DNA from: 66-474 sp040388785
Lineage (GTDB): Bacteria > Pseudomonadota > Gammaproteobacteria > Xanthomonadales > Rhodanobacteraceae
Assembly (NCBI GenBank): GCA_040388785.1
Contig: JAZKBD010000023.1
Span: 1 to 64,000, forward strand
Length of the DNA stretch: 64,000 bases
Direction: 5' to 3'
How positions within the stretch are numbered: the stretch's first letter is position 1; each line of letters starts with the position of its first letter. This document shows positions 24,892 through 34,415 of this stretch, in pieces. The position numbers and the translations under genes are program-made. Under the pieces are notes generated by a model. That model was not told the origin of the DNA. It saw nothing but the letters and a program-made list of their open reading frames with translations, and made no database searches.

Positions 24892-26796
24892 TCAGAATCG
24901 GAATTTGGCGCCGAGGTTGAGGCTGTCGACGCGCTGACTCGAATCGGAGAAGCGGCCGTCGTAGCCGATCCAGCCGGAGAAGTTCGGCGTGAAATCGGCA
25001 GCGAGCCCCACGCCTGCACTGCCCCAGTTCTTGTCCGGCATGAAGCCCGGCAGCGCAAACGTGCCGGGCATGCTGACCAGGCCGGCACTGATATCGCGCG
25101 GATCGGCATCGTTGTCGTGATTCCATGCAACGCGCGCGAATGGGTGCAGGGTCGCGCCGCCGGTTTGCAGATTGCCGGTCAGCTGCCAACCCAGGCTGCC
25201 GATCAGGGCATGCCGATCCTGGTTGCCGAAGGTCATCGCGGTGGCGTCGTTGCCATTCTCGCCGTAACCGTCCACGTGCGCGTGTTGCCATGACAGGTCG
25301 GCGTACGGACCGGTGCGCCAGTTGCCGAAGTTGATCCACCAGCCGCCGGTCAGCGCCAGCGCGGTGTGGTAGCCCGAAGTCGAACCGGATTCGTAACGCA
25401 CCGTCGGGCCGATCGGAATATTGCGGTGGATATCGCTGTAACCCAGATGGCCGAAGCTGCCGATGGCACCGAAGTAGGCCTGCTCCCAGCCCCACATCAC
25501 GTAGCCGCTGGCCAGCAGATCCTGCAGCTTGAATCCGCCCGCGTTGCCGTCGAAGTCGTCCTTCTGCTGGCCGGCGGTAAACGCGAGGCCCGCCGTCAGC
25601 GCATCGGATGGATGGATGTCGGCGCCGACGCTCAAGGTGTTGGCATTGTTGCTGCTCTTCGGCGAATCGACCTGCGCATCGAGGCGCTGGTGCGCATAGT
25701 CGTAGCTGGCCCACACGCGCAGGCCGTTGCCGGGCGCGTTGGCGAGGCTGCTGCTGGCTTGGCTGAGGATCGAGCGGTTGAGGCTCTCGTTGATCTGCAA
25801 CGGCGCTTCACCGAGCAGCGACATCTCGCCCGGCGCGGTGATGATCGATTCCGCGTACTGCGCCAGCATCGCGTGCGCGGCCGTGGTCGGGTGCACGCCG
25901 TCGGCGAAGAGATAGGTGTTTTCGGTGCCGGGCTGATAGGTGACCGTCGCGCCCGGCGTGCCGGCCGGCAGGCATGCGAACGAACTGCCGTCACCACCGG
26001 TGCAGGCCGGCTGCGTGACGTTGGTGAAACCGTAGCGGGCCGGATCGGCGATGATCTCGCTCAAGATCGCGTAGCTGTTCACCGGAATGATGTTGACGCC
26101 GGCGCTCGCCAAGCCGCTGTTCAAGGTGTTGTTGTAGAGGATCGAAAGTCCGGTGAGCTGCGCCGCGCCTTGCGGGCCGGACGCCAGCGCGGACGGCGTC
26201 AGCCCGATGTTGGGCAGGTTGAAGACCATCACATAGCGCGCGCCCGCCTTGCCGAGCGTCTGGATCATCCCGAGCTCGGTGACGGCGGCGGTTTGCAGGT
26301 TGGCTTGCACCTGCGCCGGAGTCAGTTGGCCGAGTTGTGCCATCGCGACGTTGTAGAACACGTCGTTGGCGCCGCCCCAAACTGCGTACAGCGCGTTCGC
26401 ATCGGCTTTGCCGCCGCTGGCCTGCAGGTACATGCCAAGCTGGGTCGGCAGGGTCGGCACGCCCGCGGGTGTGCCGGGCGAATTGTTGACGACGCCCGCG
26501 CCGCCGAACGCGAAGTCGGTGCCGCCTGCAAGGGCGGGCGTCATCGGCACGCCGAAATAATCGGCGACGTCCTCGACGCCGGTCTGGCCCGGGTTGGTGG
26601 TAAAGCGCATCGTCAAGGGAAGCTGCGCGACCAGCGATAGATTGCCGTCATCGCTCAGGCTGTCACCGAACACCACCATGTGATCGAACAGGCCCGCATG
26701 GGACGATGCCTGCACCGTCGGTGCGGATTGCGCGAAGGCTGCGGAACTGGCGAGCGCCAGCGCCACGGCGCAGGCGAGATGGCGGGGACGAAGCAT
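24892..26796 (-). CDS. GDSL-type esterase autotransporter (EstA-like)
   Basis: A 634-residue type V secreted esterase. The signal peptide MLRPRHLACAVALALASSAAFA is cleaved before Gln23. The passenger (about 35-340) is a GDSL lipase/esterase: Ser46 in VVFGDSLSDDGN (block I), GGANDVF (block III), and FADGVHPTTAAH with the Asp/His pair (block V). The C-terminal 260 residues are an autotransporter beta-barrel ending NLGAKFRF, with the terminal Phe expected for BAM insertion. Such proteins hydrolyse lipids or esters while anchored on the cell surface, as EstA of Pseudomonas does. The ATG at 26796 has GGAG upstream. Its upstream DNA overlaps the end of the acyltransferase gene on the same strand. 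Confidence 0.92.
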   Translation of the reverse strand: MLRPRHLACAVALALASSAAFAQSAPTVQASSHAGLFDHMVVFGDSLSDDGNLSLVAQLPLTMRFTTNPGQTGVEDVADYFGVPMTPALAGGTDFAFGGAGVVNNSPGTPAGVPTLPTQLGMYLQASGGKADANALYAVWGGANDVFYNVAMAQLGQLTPAQVQANLQTAAVTELGMIQTLGKAGARYVMVFNLPNIGLTPSALASGPQGAAQLTGLSILYNNTLNSGLASAGVNIIPVNSYAILSEIIADPARYGFTNVTQPACTGGDGSSFACLPAGTPGATVTYQPGTENTYLFADGVHPTTAAHAMLAQYAESIITAPGEMSLLGEAPLQINESLNRSILSQASSSLANAPGNGLRVWASYDYAHQRLDAQVDSPKSSNNANTLSVGADIHPSDALTAGLAFTAGQQKDDFDGNAGGFKLQDLLASGYVMWGWEQAYFGAIGSFGHLGYSDIHRNIPIGPTVRYESGSTSGYHTALALTGGWWINFGNWRTGPYADLSWQHAHVDGYGENGNDATAMTFGNQDRHALIGSLGWQLTGNLQTGGATLHPFARVAWNHDNDADPRDISAGLVSMPGTFALPGFMPDKNWGSAGVGLAADFTPNFSGWIGYDGRFSDSSQRVDSLNLGAKFRF

Positions 26797-26836
26797 GGCC
26801 GGGAATCTCCGAGTGCGAGTGGCGGATGCGCCAAGC

Positions 26837-27997
26837 CTAATACAAGCGTTTGAATTCTTCCATCCGTAACCGTATGGCGCAGCGCGCACGCCGAGCCATG
26901 TCGTGCGTCCAGGCGACCGGCCGCGTCAGCGGTGCGGCGAGCGAATCGGCGATCCGCGTCGAAAACAATCCGGCGATCAGCACCCCCGCCACGAGGCACG
27001 CCAGCAGTTCGGCCGGTTCCGGCAGGACACGCGCCAGCCACGCGAAGGCGCCAGCGGCGACCAGGCCGCGCACCAGGAAACCATGCATCAGATACGCGGT
27101 GAGGCTGCGTCGCCCGGGCGTACCCGGCATCGCACGGCGCGGCGTCAGGGCCAGCACCGCCAGAGCGCACGACGCGGACGCGGTCAGCAGCGCCAGCCGG
27201 ATTCCTGCGCCCGGCCAGGACGCGACATGCAAATCCGCGTAACCCGTCGCCGCATACAGCCACGCGGGATCCGCATCATGCAACAGCCATGCGCCGACGG
27301 CTGCGCTGATCAGGACGGCCAGTGCAGCGTATTTGCGCGCGCGCGCGTGGCCAAGTTGTTGCACTCGTTGCCCACCGAGGCGATAGCCAAGCAGGACCAG
27401 CGGGAAAAACACCAGCGTGCGCGACAGCGACAACGGATAGCCGATCCAGGGCGCGGAGCCCGCGGCCAATGCGATCGCCACGGCAAACGGCAACGCGAAC
27501 TTCAAGCGTGCAAACAGCGGCAACAGCAGGCGCCAGCTGGCGAGGCTGGGCAGATACCACAGCAGCCAAGTCGGCGTGAGATAGCCCTGCGACCAATCGC
27601 CGGTCTTGAACAACCATGCGTCCCACGCCGGATACAGCGTTTGGAAAATGGCGTAGGGCAGCAGCAAACATGTCAGCAGCGCAACAGCACGGCGGCGCGT
27701 CAGCGTGGGTTTCGAAACCGCGCCGGAAATAAGCACGAACGCCGGCATGTGGAAGAGGTAAATCCAGCGATACAGCGTCGCATCGAACGGCCCCGGATCG
27801 ACAAGCTGCTCCAGCAGGTGCCCGGTGACGACCAGCGAGATCAGCAGAAAACGCGCGTCGTCGAGGACGGGATAACGCGCCGGCTGGCGCGCCATCCGCC
27901 TGGCGCTTCCGGCCGGCTTGCGCGCGTTGCGTTGCCCGACTCGCTGCAGCGGCCGGTAAAGCTTGCGGGTCAGATTGACGGCGGCTTCGCGGATCAT
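26837..27997 (-). CDS. Acyltransferase 3 family membrane protein
   Basis: A 386-residue integral membrane protein with about ten hydrophobic segments. It matches the Acyltransferase_3 / OafA family: R-F-L-L-I-S-L-V-V-T-G-H near residue 50 and the FHMPAFVLISG motif. These enzymes O-acylate sugars of polysaccharides, lipids or peptidoglycan using cytoplasmic acyl-CoA. The start ATG at 27997 gives an unusually long basic N-terminus before the first membrane segment; a later start is possible. It ends 40 bp before the GDSL gene start on the same strand, so the two may be cotranscribed, pairing an acyltransferase with a surface esterase. Confidence 0.85.
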   Translation of the reverse strand: MIREAAVNLTRKLYRPLQRVGQRNARKPAGSARRMARQPARYPVLDDARFLLISLVVTGHLLEQLVDPGPFDATLYRWIYLFHMPAFVLISGAVSKPTLTRRRAVALLTCLLLPYAIFQTLYPAWDAWLFKTGDWSQGYLTPTWLLWYLPSLASWRLLLPLFARLKFALPFAVAIALAAGSAPWIGYPLSLSRTLVFFPLVLLGYRLGGQRVQQLGHARARKYAALAVLISAAVGAWLLHDADPAWLYAATGYADLHVASWPGAGIRLALLTASASCALAVLALTPRRAMPGTPGRRSLTAYLMHGFLVRGLVAAGAFAWLARVLPEPAELLACLVAGVLIAGLFSTRIADSLAAPLTRPVAWTHDMARRARCAIRLRMEEFKRLY

Positions 27998-28175
27998 CCG
28001 CGGCGCGTTTCCTCCGATGCCGTGGCGCGCCGGCGCGCGTCCGCATGCGTGCTGTCAGTGTTCGGCGTGAACCCCGCGCAGCGTTGCAGCCGGCTTCGCG
28101 CGGGCGCGATGGACTGATGATCGCATCCGCGCGTTAACCTCATCGGAACGCGCACGTGTGCTGCAGCTATTCAGA

Positions 28176-30056
28176 TCACGCTGCGCGCGATCCATCGCGC
28201 TGCCGATGCAAATGCACCAGCAGAAGCGAAATCGCCGCGGGCGTGACGCCGCTGATGCGGCGCGCCTGTCCCAGCGTGGCCGGGCGTACGTGCTTCAACT
28301 TCGCGGACACTTCCGCCGACAGGCCGCGCACGCGGTCGTAATCGAAACCGTCCGGAATCGGCGTGGATTCATGGCGGCATTGGCGTTCGATCTCGTCGCG
28401 CTGGCGATCGAGGTAGCCCGCGTACTTCACTTGCACTTCCACTTGTGCGGCGACGTCTTCGCGCATCACGGCGGGGCCGAATCCATCGATCGAGGTCAGC
28501 ACCGCGTAATCGAGTTCCGGACGACGCAAAAGCTCAAGCGCATTGGCTTCATGCGCAAGCGCGATGCCGCGTTGTGATTGCAACGCGACACCGAGCGCGT
28601 TCGAAGGCGTCGCCCAGATCGATTTCAGCCGTGCGGTTTCGCATTCCACCGCGTCGCGCTTGGCGCGCATCGCATCGAAGCGTTGCTGCGGCACCACGCC
28701 CAGCTCGAAACCTTTTTCGGTCAAGCGGAGGTCGGCGTTGTCCTCGCGCAGGTGCAGCCGGTATTCGGCGCGCGAAGTGAACATCCGGTACGGCTCGATG
28801 GTGCCGTTGGTGGTGAGATCGTCGATCAGCACGCCGGTGTAGGCCTCGTCGCGGCGCGGCCACCAGGGCGCTTCGCTGCGCGCCGTGCGCGCGGCGTTGA
28901 GTCCCGCGATCAGGCCCTGCGCCGCGGCTTCCTCGTAGCCGGTGGTGCCGTTGATCTGGCCCGCGAAGTACAACCCGGCGATGGCCTTGGTTTCCAGCCA
29001 CGGCTGCAGGCCGCGCGGATCGAAATAGTCGTACTCGATCGCGTAGCCGGGCCGCGTGATGTGTGCGCGCTCGAAACCGGGGATCGAATGCACCAGTTCC
29101 AGCTGCACGTCGAACGGTAGCGACGTGGAGATGCCGTTCGGATAAATCTCGATCGCATCCAGCCCCTCCGGTTCGATGAAGATCTGGTGCGAGGCCTTGT
29201 CGGCGAAGCGCACCACCTTGTCTTCGATCTACGGGCAATAGCGCGGGCCGGTGCCTTCGATCTTGCCGGTGTAGAGCGGCGAGCGATCGAGTCCCGCGCG
29301 GATGATGTCGTGGGTGCGCGCGCTGGTGTGCGTGATCCAGCACGGCACTTGGCGCGGATGCTCCGCGCGCGAACCGAGATACGAGAACACCGGCAGCGGA
29401 TCGTCGCCCGGCTGTTCCTCGAATACCGAATAATCCAAGGTGCGTGCATCGATGCGCGGTGGCGTGCCGGTCTTCAGGCGATCTGCGCCCAGCGGCAATT
29501 CGCGCAGGCGCTTCGCCAGCGCCGTGGCCGGCGGATCGCCGGCGCGGCCGCCCGCGTGATTCTTGAGTCCGATGTGGATCTTGCCCGCGAGGAACGTGCC
29601 GACCGTCAACACCACGCGCGGCGCGAGGATCGTCAAACCCATTTGCGTGACGATGCCGGCGACACGGCCGTGTTCGATCACGAGATCGTCGACCGACTGC
29701 TGGAAGATTTCCAGGTTCGGTTGCCGCTCGACGATGCGCCGGATCGCGGCCTTGTACAACGCGCGATCGGCCTGGCAGCGCGTCGCGCGCACCGCCGGAC
29801 CTTTCGATGCATTGAGCGTGCGCCACTGGATGCCGGCCAGGTCTGCCGCATGCGCCATCGCGCCGCCCAGTGCGTCGATCTCCTTCACCAGATGACCCTT
29901 GCCGATCCCGCCGATCGCGGGATTGCAACTCATCTGACCGATGGTCTCGATGTTGTGGGTGAGCAGCAGCGTGCGCGCGCCGCAACGCGCGGAGGCGAGC
30001 GCTGCGTCGGTGCCGGCATGGCCGCCGCCCACCACGATGACGTCATAACTGGTCAT
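28176..30056 (-). pseudogene. mnmG: tRNA uridine-5-carboxymethylaminomethyl modification enzyme MnmG, interrupted by an in-frame amber codon
   Basis: MnmG (GidA), with MnmE, makes the cmnm5U34 modification of several tRNAs. The reading frame covers 626 codons, the normal length, with an FAD motif (VIVVGGGHAGTDAA) and a conserved C-terminus (GVTPAAISLLLV). One internal TAG at 29231-29229 splits it. The sequence reads GTGPRYCP-stop-IEDKVVRFADK, where relatives have Pro-Ser-Ile-Glu-Asp-Lys. TCG to TAG is a single base change, and both sides remain in one frame with no other damage. It could be a recent nonsense mutation, a read-through codon or a sequence error. The N-terminal 275-residue product would lack the tRNA/MnmE-binding region. 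Confidence 0.88.
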
Positions 30057-30568
30057 GGCATGTCACTTGTTTCAACGCAACGCGCAATCATCGGTCGCAA
30101 TCGGCAATGCGATTGTGAAACCCGGTTTGCAATTGGCGTCCCGAATCGGTGCAAAAGGTTACCGCGAACGTGCACGGCGCACGTAATCCGGCGCCTACCC
30201 CGCAACGTCACAATCTCTTGCAAATTTCCGGCGCCTTGGCCGATGGATTGGCACGCGGCGTGCAGAAATACTCATGCGCACCGCCGGAGCATCCGTTGCA
30301 AGCGGAGCGGACCGGAATGCTGGAATCGGTCTTGCTGCGGCGGCCGTGGTCGGAAGAGGACCACAAAAAAGGAACTGGCGCCCGGCGGTCATCAGGAACA
30401 GGGGGAATCCAGAGTAACCGAGTTCCGGGCGCCAGATTTGGAAAAAACATCGGTGCCGAAGTGGCGAATCGAGTCGCAACAGCCCCTTTCGGCGAAGAGT
30501 ATCAGCGGCCGCGCGTGAATGCCACTTGAAGCGTTCAGGCGGGTCCGGAGCAACCAGAGGACTGAAAA
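30057..30568. other. 512-bp intergenic region with an 11-bp inverted repeat
   Basis: No convincing gene is seen between mnmG and the small ORF. It must hold the mnmG promoter (minus strand) and a plus-strand promoter for the small ORF. The clearest structure is an inverted repeat, CTGGCGCCCGG at 30375-30385 and CCGGGCGCCAG at 30425-30435, enclosing 39 nt. On the minus strand it is followed by CCTTTTTTGTGG, so it could act as a terminator or as part of a structured RNA. No known riboswitch or 6S-like pattern was recognised. Confidence 0.45.
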
Positions 30569-30739
30569 ATGAGCTTCGTCGAAATGACCAATGAAGACTG
30601 GGAAGCGGTGTACAAGCATCATGACGCGCTGATCCGCATGGCCGAGTTGGAAATGCGCGCGGAGATCCGCGAAACGACGTCCGGGTCGAACCAGGCTCAG
30701 TCGTTGCAGCCGGCCGAAGCGGCGGCGCACCAGCTTTGA
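30569..30739 (+). CDS. Small acidic protein of 56 residues, unknown function
   Basis: A short ORF begins MSFVEMTNEDWEAVYKHHDA and ends AEAAAHQL. A good AGAGGA lies 8 nt upstream of the ATG, and a strong rho-independent terminator follows about 50 bp after the stop, so the unit looks like a genuine short transcript. The first 35 residues are predicted helical and acidic (EDWEAVYKHHDALIRMAELEMRAEI); the tail is Gln/Ala-rich. No signal peptide, membrane segment or Cys is present. I do not recognise the family. It stands alone after a 512 bp gap. Confidence 0.6.
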   Translation: MSFVEMTNEDWEAVYKHHDALIRMAELEMRAEIRETTSGSNQAQSLQPAEAAAHQL

Positions 30740-30791
30740 TGGAGGATCGCGGGCCTTCGGCCTGAGACGGTCTTCCGAGGACGGGGAACGA

Positions 30792-30823
30792 CGGGGAGCA
30801 TCGGGGGATGCTCCCCGTTTTTA
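30792..30823 (+). terminator. Rho-independent terminator after the small ORF
   Basis: An 11-bp perfect stem (CGGGGAGCATC / GATGCTCCCCG) with loop GGGG, followed by TTTTTATT. It lies between the small ORF and the convergent Tyr/His-rich lipoprotein gene. Confidence 0.9.
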
Positions 30824-30846
30824 TTGCGCGGCCGGGTGCCGCGGTT

Positions 30847-31593
30847 TCAGCGAATCTTGTCCGAACCCGAGTGGCTGCTGCGGGCCGGCGGCGGCGCCAC
30901 TCGCGAAGGTGCCGCGGCCGGTGCCGCAGGCCGGGCGAAATCACGCGGCGCCACGGACGACGATGGGCGATCGGCGAATACGGATGGTTGCGGCGCCATG
31001 TCACGCGTACGATCCGGAATGCCCGCTCGCTGTGGCGCCCGGTCGATACCACGCGGCGCGAACGACGCCGATTCGAGCACGCGCCGGTTGGCAAGACGCT
31101 CCACCGGCCGTTCCGGCGCGGCAATGGGCGGGGTTGCGCCACGCGCGATTCGGGAGGGCGGAACGCGCGGATGATCCGGGTCCAGCCACGGACGCGGTGA
31201 GGGCGCCGAAGCGATCGGATCGCCGTGATGATGGTGTCCGTGATGACGCCTTCCGTAGTAGCCGATCGAGCCGTAGTACCAAGGCCAGCCGCCGTAGTAG
31301 CCCTCGCAGTTCCAGCCGCACGTGCTGCCCAACCCTAGGCCGAAGGTGAATGACGGGCCATAGAGGTTGCCGTAGCCGAAGGCCATGGCATACGAATCGA
31401 AAGCGCCGAGGCCGTCCTCGTAATAACCCGCTGTGGGGTAGGCGATGGCACCGGTGTAGTAGCTCCCCGCGCCGCCCGCGTCCGGTTGCACGAGGGAATA
31501 GCCGGTGGCGCAGCCGGCCAGCGCGAACACGCCCGCGGCCAGCAGGGCGGCACGCGCGAGCGAGTTGCCGTTCGAACGAGAACTTCCGCGCAT
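30847..31593 (-). CDS. Tyr/Gly/His-rich lipoprotein, unknown function
   Basis: A 248-residue predicted lipoprotein. The ATG at 31593 has GGAGG 6 nt upstream; the N-terminus MRGSSRSNGNSLARAALLAA...FALAGC carries a lipobox. Residues about 40-125 are very rich in Tyr, Gly and Trp (for example GWNCEGYYGGWPWYYGSIGYYG) and end in RRHHGHHHHGD. The C-terminal half is low-complexity, rich in Pro, Arg, Ala and Ser, and probably disordered. The composition suits a cell-envelope protein that may bind metal or wall material, but no family is recognised. It is the last gene before the pepN stop on the same strand. Confidence 0.75.
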   Translation of the reverse strand: MRGSSRSNGNSLARAALLAAGVFALAGCATGYSLVQPDAGGAGSYYTGAIAYPTAGYYEDGLGAFDSYAMAFGYGNLYGPSFTFGLGLGSTCGWNCEGYYGGWPWYYGSIGYYGRRHHGHHHHGDPIASAPSPRPWLDPDHPRVPPSRIARGATPPIAAPERPVERLANRRVLESASFAPRGIDRAPQRAGIPDRTRDMAPQPSVFADRPSSSVAPRDFARPAAPAAAPSRVAPPPARSSHSGSDKIR

Positions 31594-31674
31594 CGTGCAC
31601 CTCCGCGAGCAGCGATTGCCGTAGCCGATCGTACGCTTGCGTGCGAAGGATTTCAGGCGCCCCGGCAAATCCGC

Positions 31675-34341
31675 TCAATCGTCGCTGCCGCCCGCCTCGA
31701 GCATGCGGGTCAGGATTTCACGCAAGTCGGGCGAATGCTGTCCACGCGCCAGCAATGCGCGCAACGCCGCTTCCGCCGAAGCGCGTCGTTTCAGTTCCAG
31801 CCGCTTCCAGTCTTCGAAGGCCTTGGCGAGGCGGGCCGACAGTTGCGGATTGCGCGCATCGATCTCGGCCAGCTTGCCGGCAAACCAGCGGTGACCGGCG
31901 CCGTCCGGACGATGGAAGGCGGCGGGATTGCCGCGCGCGAACGCGCCGAGCAGCGCCTGCACGCGGTTCGGATTGGCCAGCGTGAAAGCGGGATCGGCTT
32001 CCAGCGCCTGCACCCGTTCCAGCGTGGCATGCGCGGGAACGGTGGCTTGCAGCGTGAACCATTTGTCGAGCGTCAGCGCGTCGCCATCGAAACGTTGCCG
32101 GTACAGCCGCAGACCCTCGGCGGCTTGCGGCGCATTGCTTCGCACCAGCGCGGACAGTGCGGCAAGACGGTCGGTCATGCCGCGTGCATCACGGTATTGG
32201 GCGAACGCCACCGCGGCGCCGGTCTCCGGATTGTGGCGCGCAAGTAACGCGAGCACGCGCGCCTTCAGCCGACGTCGCGCGGCGGCATTCTGGTCCAGCG
32301 CACCGGCTTCACCGGAATGAAGTTCGTGATACGTCGGCGCCAGTGCATCGCCCAGCCGTTCCGCCAGCGCGTTCTCCAATGCCTCGCGCGCGGCGTGCAC
32401 GCGGTCGGGATCGAACGGCGAATGGTGCGCGCCGAGTTCGAGCGCGGAAGGTGGCGTCAGCAGGTCGGCGAGCAGCGCCGGATCGATGTCCGCGCGCATG
32501 GCGAACAGTTGCGCCAGCGCATCCAGCCATGCGTCCGTGGCGCTGGGCGAATGTTCTTGCATGAGCGCCGCATCGAAAGCGCGTGCGGCCAATTGCTGCG
32601 CCGCGTTCCAGCGATCGAAGCCGCTCGTTTCATGCCTGAGCAACAGCGCGAGCTGCGCAGGCGTGTAATCGAAATGCACCTGCACCGGCGCCGAAAACCC
32701 GCGGCACAGGGAAGGCGTTGGTTCCGCGGACACATTTTCAAAGACGAAACGTTGTTCGGCGGCGGTCAGGTCGAGCACGCTCTCGTCGGTGGGCGCCGCG
32801 GCATCGCCCGCGAGCTGCAACGGCACACGCGTCCCGTCGTCCGCGAACAAGGCGATGTTCACCGGAATCGGCAAGGGCTGCTTGTGCGGCTGGCCCGGCG
32901 TCGGCGGGGTACGCTGCGCAAGCGTGAGCGTGTAGCGTTTCGCGGCGGCATCGTAGTCGCCGCGCGCGCGAACTTCGGGCGTGCCGGCCTGCGCGTACCA
33001 CGCGAGATAGGGCGACAGATCGACGCCATTGGCTTCGCCCAGCGCAGCCAGCAGATCGTCGATGGTGACGGCCTGCCCGTCGAAGCGCGAGAAGTAAAGG
33101 TCCGTGCCGCGCCGGAAACCTTCAGTGCCCAGCGCGCCCGCGATCATGCGGATCAGCTCCGCGCCCTTTTCGTACACGGTCGCGGTATAGAAGTTGTCGA
33201 TGGCCTGGTACGCGGCCGGACGCACCGGATGCGCCAGCGGGCCCGCGTCTTCCGGAAACTGCACGCGGCGCAGGGTCGCCACGTCTTCGATGCGTTTCAG
33301 CGCCGCCGATTGCATGGCCTCGCAGAACGAATGTTCACGGAATACGGTGAAACCTTCCTTCAGGGAAAGCTGGAACCAGTCGCGACAGGTGACGCGGTTG
33401 CCGCTCCAGTTGTGGAAATACTCGTGGCCGATCACCGCTTCGATGTGACGGTATTCGTCGTCGGTGGTCGTATCCGGATCGGCCAGCAGGTACTTCGAGT
33501 TGAAAATGTTGAGGCCCTTGTTTTCCATCGCGCCCATGTTGAAATCGTGGGTCGCGACCACGTTGAACGCCGGCAGGTCGTAGTTGCGGCCGTAGGCGCG
33601 CTCGTCCCAGCGCATCGCACGCTCCAGCGCATCCATCGCGTAATGGCAGCGGCCGATCGCATCGGCTTCGGCCCACAGGCGCAATATCACGTCACGGCCC
33701 TCTGCCGTGCGATACGCCCGCTCGATTTTTTCGAGCCGTCCCGCGACCAGCGCGAACAGGTAGCTCGGTTTCGGATGTGGATCGACGAAGCGCGCGAAGT
33801 GGCGGCCGCCTTCGAGATCGCCCGATTCGACTTCCTCGCCGCCGGCCAGCAACACCGGAAAGCGCGCCTTGTCTGCGATGAGCGTGACGTCGTAGCGCGC
33901 CAGCACGTCGGGACGATCGGGAAAGAAGGTGATGCGGCGGAATCCCTGAGCTTCGCATTGCGTCAGCAGGAAACCGTGTTCGCGCGAGCCGGAAAGGTAC
34001 AGCCCGGACAACTGGCTGTTGCGCGTGGGAGCGATGCGCACATCCAGTTCCAGCACGCTGCCGTCGCGCGCAGCGGCGACGAGCAGGCCGGACCGGTCGA
34101 GCTGGTAATCGTCCGCGGCGAGGACACGGCCATCCAGCTTTACGCGCACGAGTTCCACGTCCTCGCCATCGAGCCGCAAGGGCTCGGCACAATCGCGGGC
34201 CAGCGTGAGCTTCGAACACACCCGTGTTGCGTCGAGACCCAGTTCGAACTTCAACTCGGCATGCGTGACGCGCCACGCGGGCGGCCGGTAATCGGCAAGG
34301 CGAACGGTCTTTGCGCTGGCGGCGGAAGTCTGGGTGTCCAT
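31675..34341 (-). CDS. pepN: Aminopeptidase N
   Basis: A cytoplasmic M1 metallo-aminopeptidase of 888 residues that removes N-terminal residues from peptides. The exopeptidase motif GAMENKGLN is near residue 267, and the zinc motif HEYFHNWSGNRVT near 304 has its third ligand Glu about 20 residues on (LKEGFTVFRE). The length and the DUF3458-type middle and C-terminal domains match the E. coli PepN type (about 870). The ATG at 34341 begins MDTQTSAASAKTVRLADYRPP, close to the family N-terminus. It diverges from the dehydratase gene by 74 bp. Confidence 0.96.
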   Translation of the reverse strand: MDTQTSAASAKTVRLADYRPPAWRVTHAELKFELGLDATRVCSKLTLARDCAEPLRLDGEDVELVRVKLDGRVLAADDYQLDRSGLLVAAARDGSVLELDVRIAPTRNSQLSGLYLSGSREHGFLLTQCEAQGFRRITFFPDRPDVLARYDVTLIADKARFPVLLAGGEEVESGDLEGGRHFARFVDPHPKPSYLFALVAGRLEKIERAYRTAEGRDVILRLWAEADAIGRCHYAMDALERAMRWDERAYGRNYDLPAFNVVATHDFNMGAMENKGLNIFNSKYLLADPDTTTDDEYRHIEAVIGHEYFHNWSGNRVTCRDWFQLSLKEGFTVFREHSFCEAMQSAALKRIEDVATLRRVQFPEDAGPLAHPVRPAAYQAIDNFYTATVYEKGAELIRMIAGALGTEGFRRGTDLYFSRFDGQAVTIDDLLAALGEANGVDLSPYLAWYAQAGTPEVRARGDYDAAAKRYTLTLAQRTPPTPGQPHKQPLPIPVNIALFADDGTRVPLQLAGDAAAPTDESVLDLTAAEQRFVFENVSAEPTPSLCRGFSAPVQVHFDYTPAQLALLLRHETSGFDRWNAAQQLAARAFDAALMQEHSPSATDAWLDALAQLFAMRADIDPALLADLLTPPSALELGAHHSPFDPDRVHAAREALENALAERLGDALAPTYHELHSGEAGALDQNAAARRRLKARVLALLARHNPETGAAVAFAQYRDARGMTDRLAALSALVRSNAPQAAEGLRLYRQRFDGDALTLDKWFTLQATVPAHATLERVQALEADPAFTLANPNRVQALLGAFARGNPAAFHRPDGAGHRWFAGKLAEIDARNPQLSARLAKAFEDWKRLELKRRASAEAALRALLARGQHSPDLREILTRMLEAGGSDD

Positions 34342-34415
34342 CCGGGGATTTTATCAGCCGCGTCTGGCGCATCAGTGTCAAAATCGACAACTGCCCGCCT
34401 TGATGAATCCAACTT

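Noticed and set aside
30195..31142. Minus-strand open frame of 315 codons over the small ORF and the lipoprotein tail
   Set aside because: Arg/Pro-rich and without domain features; it crosses a terminator and lies in another frame of the supported genes.
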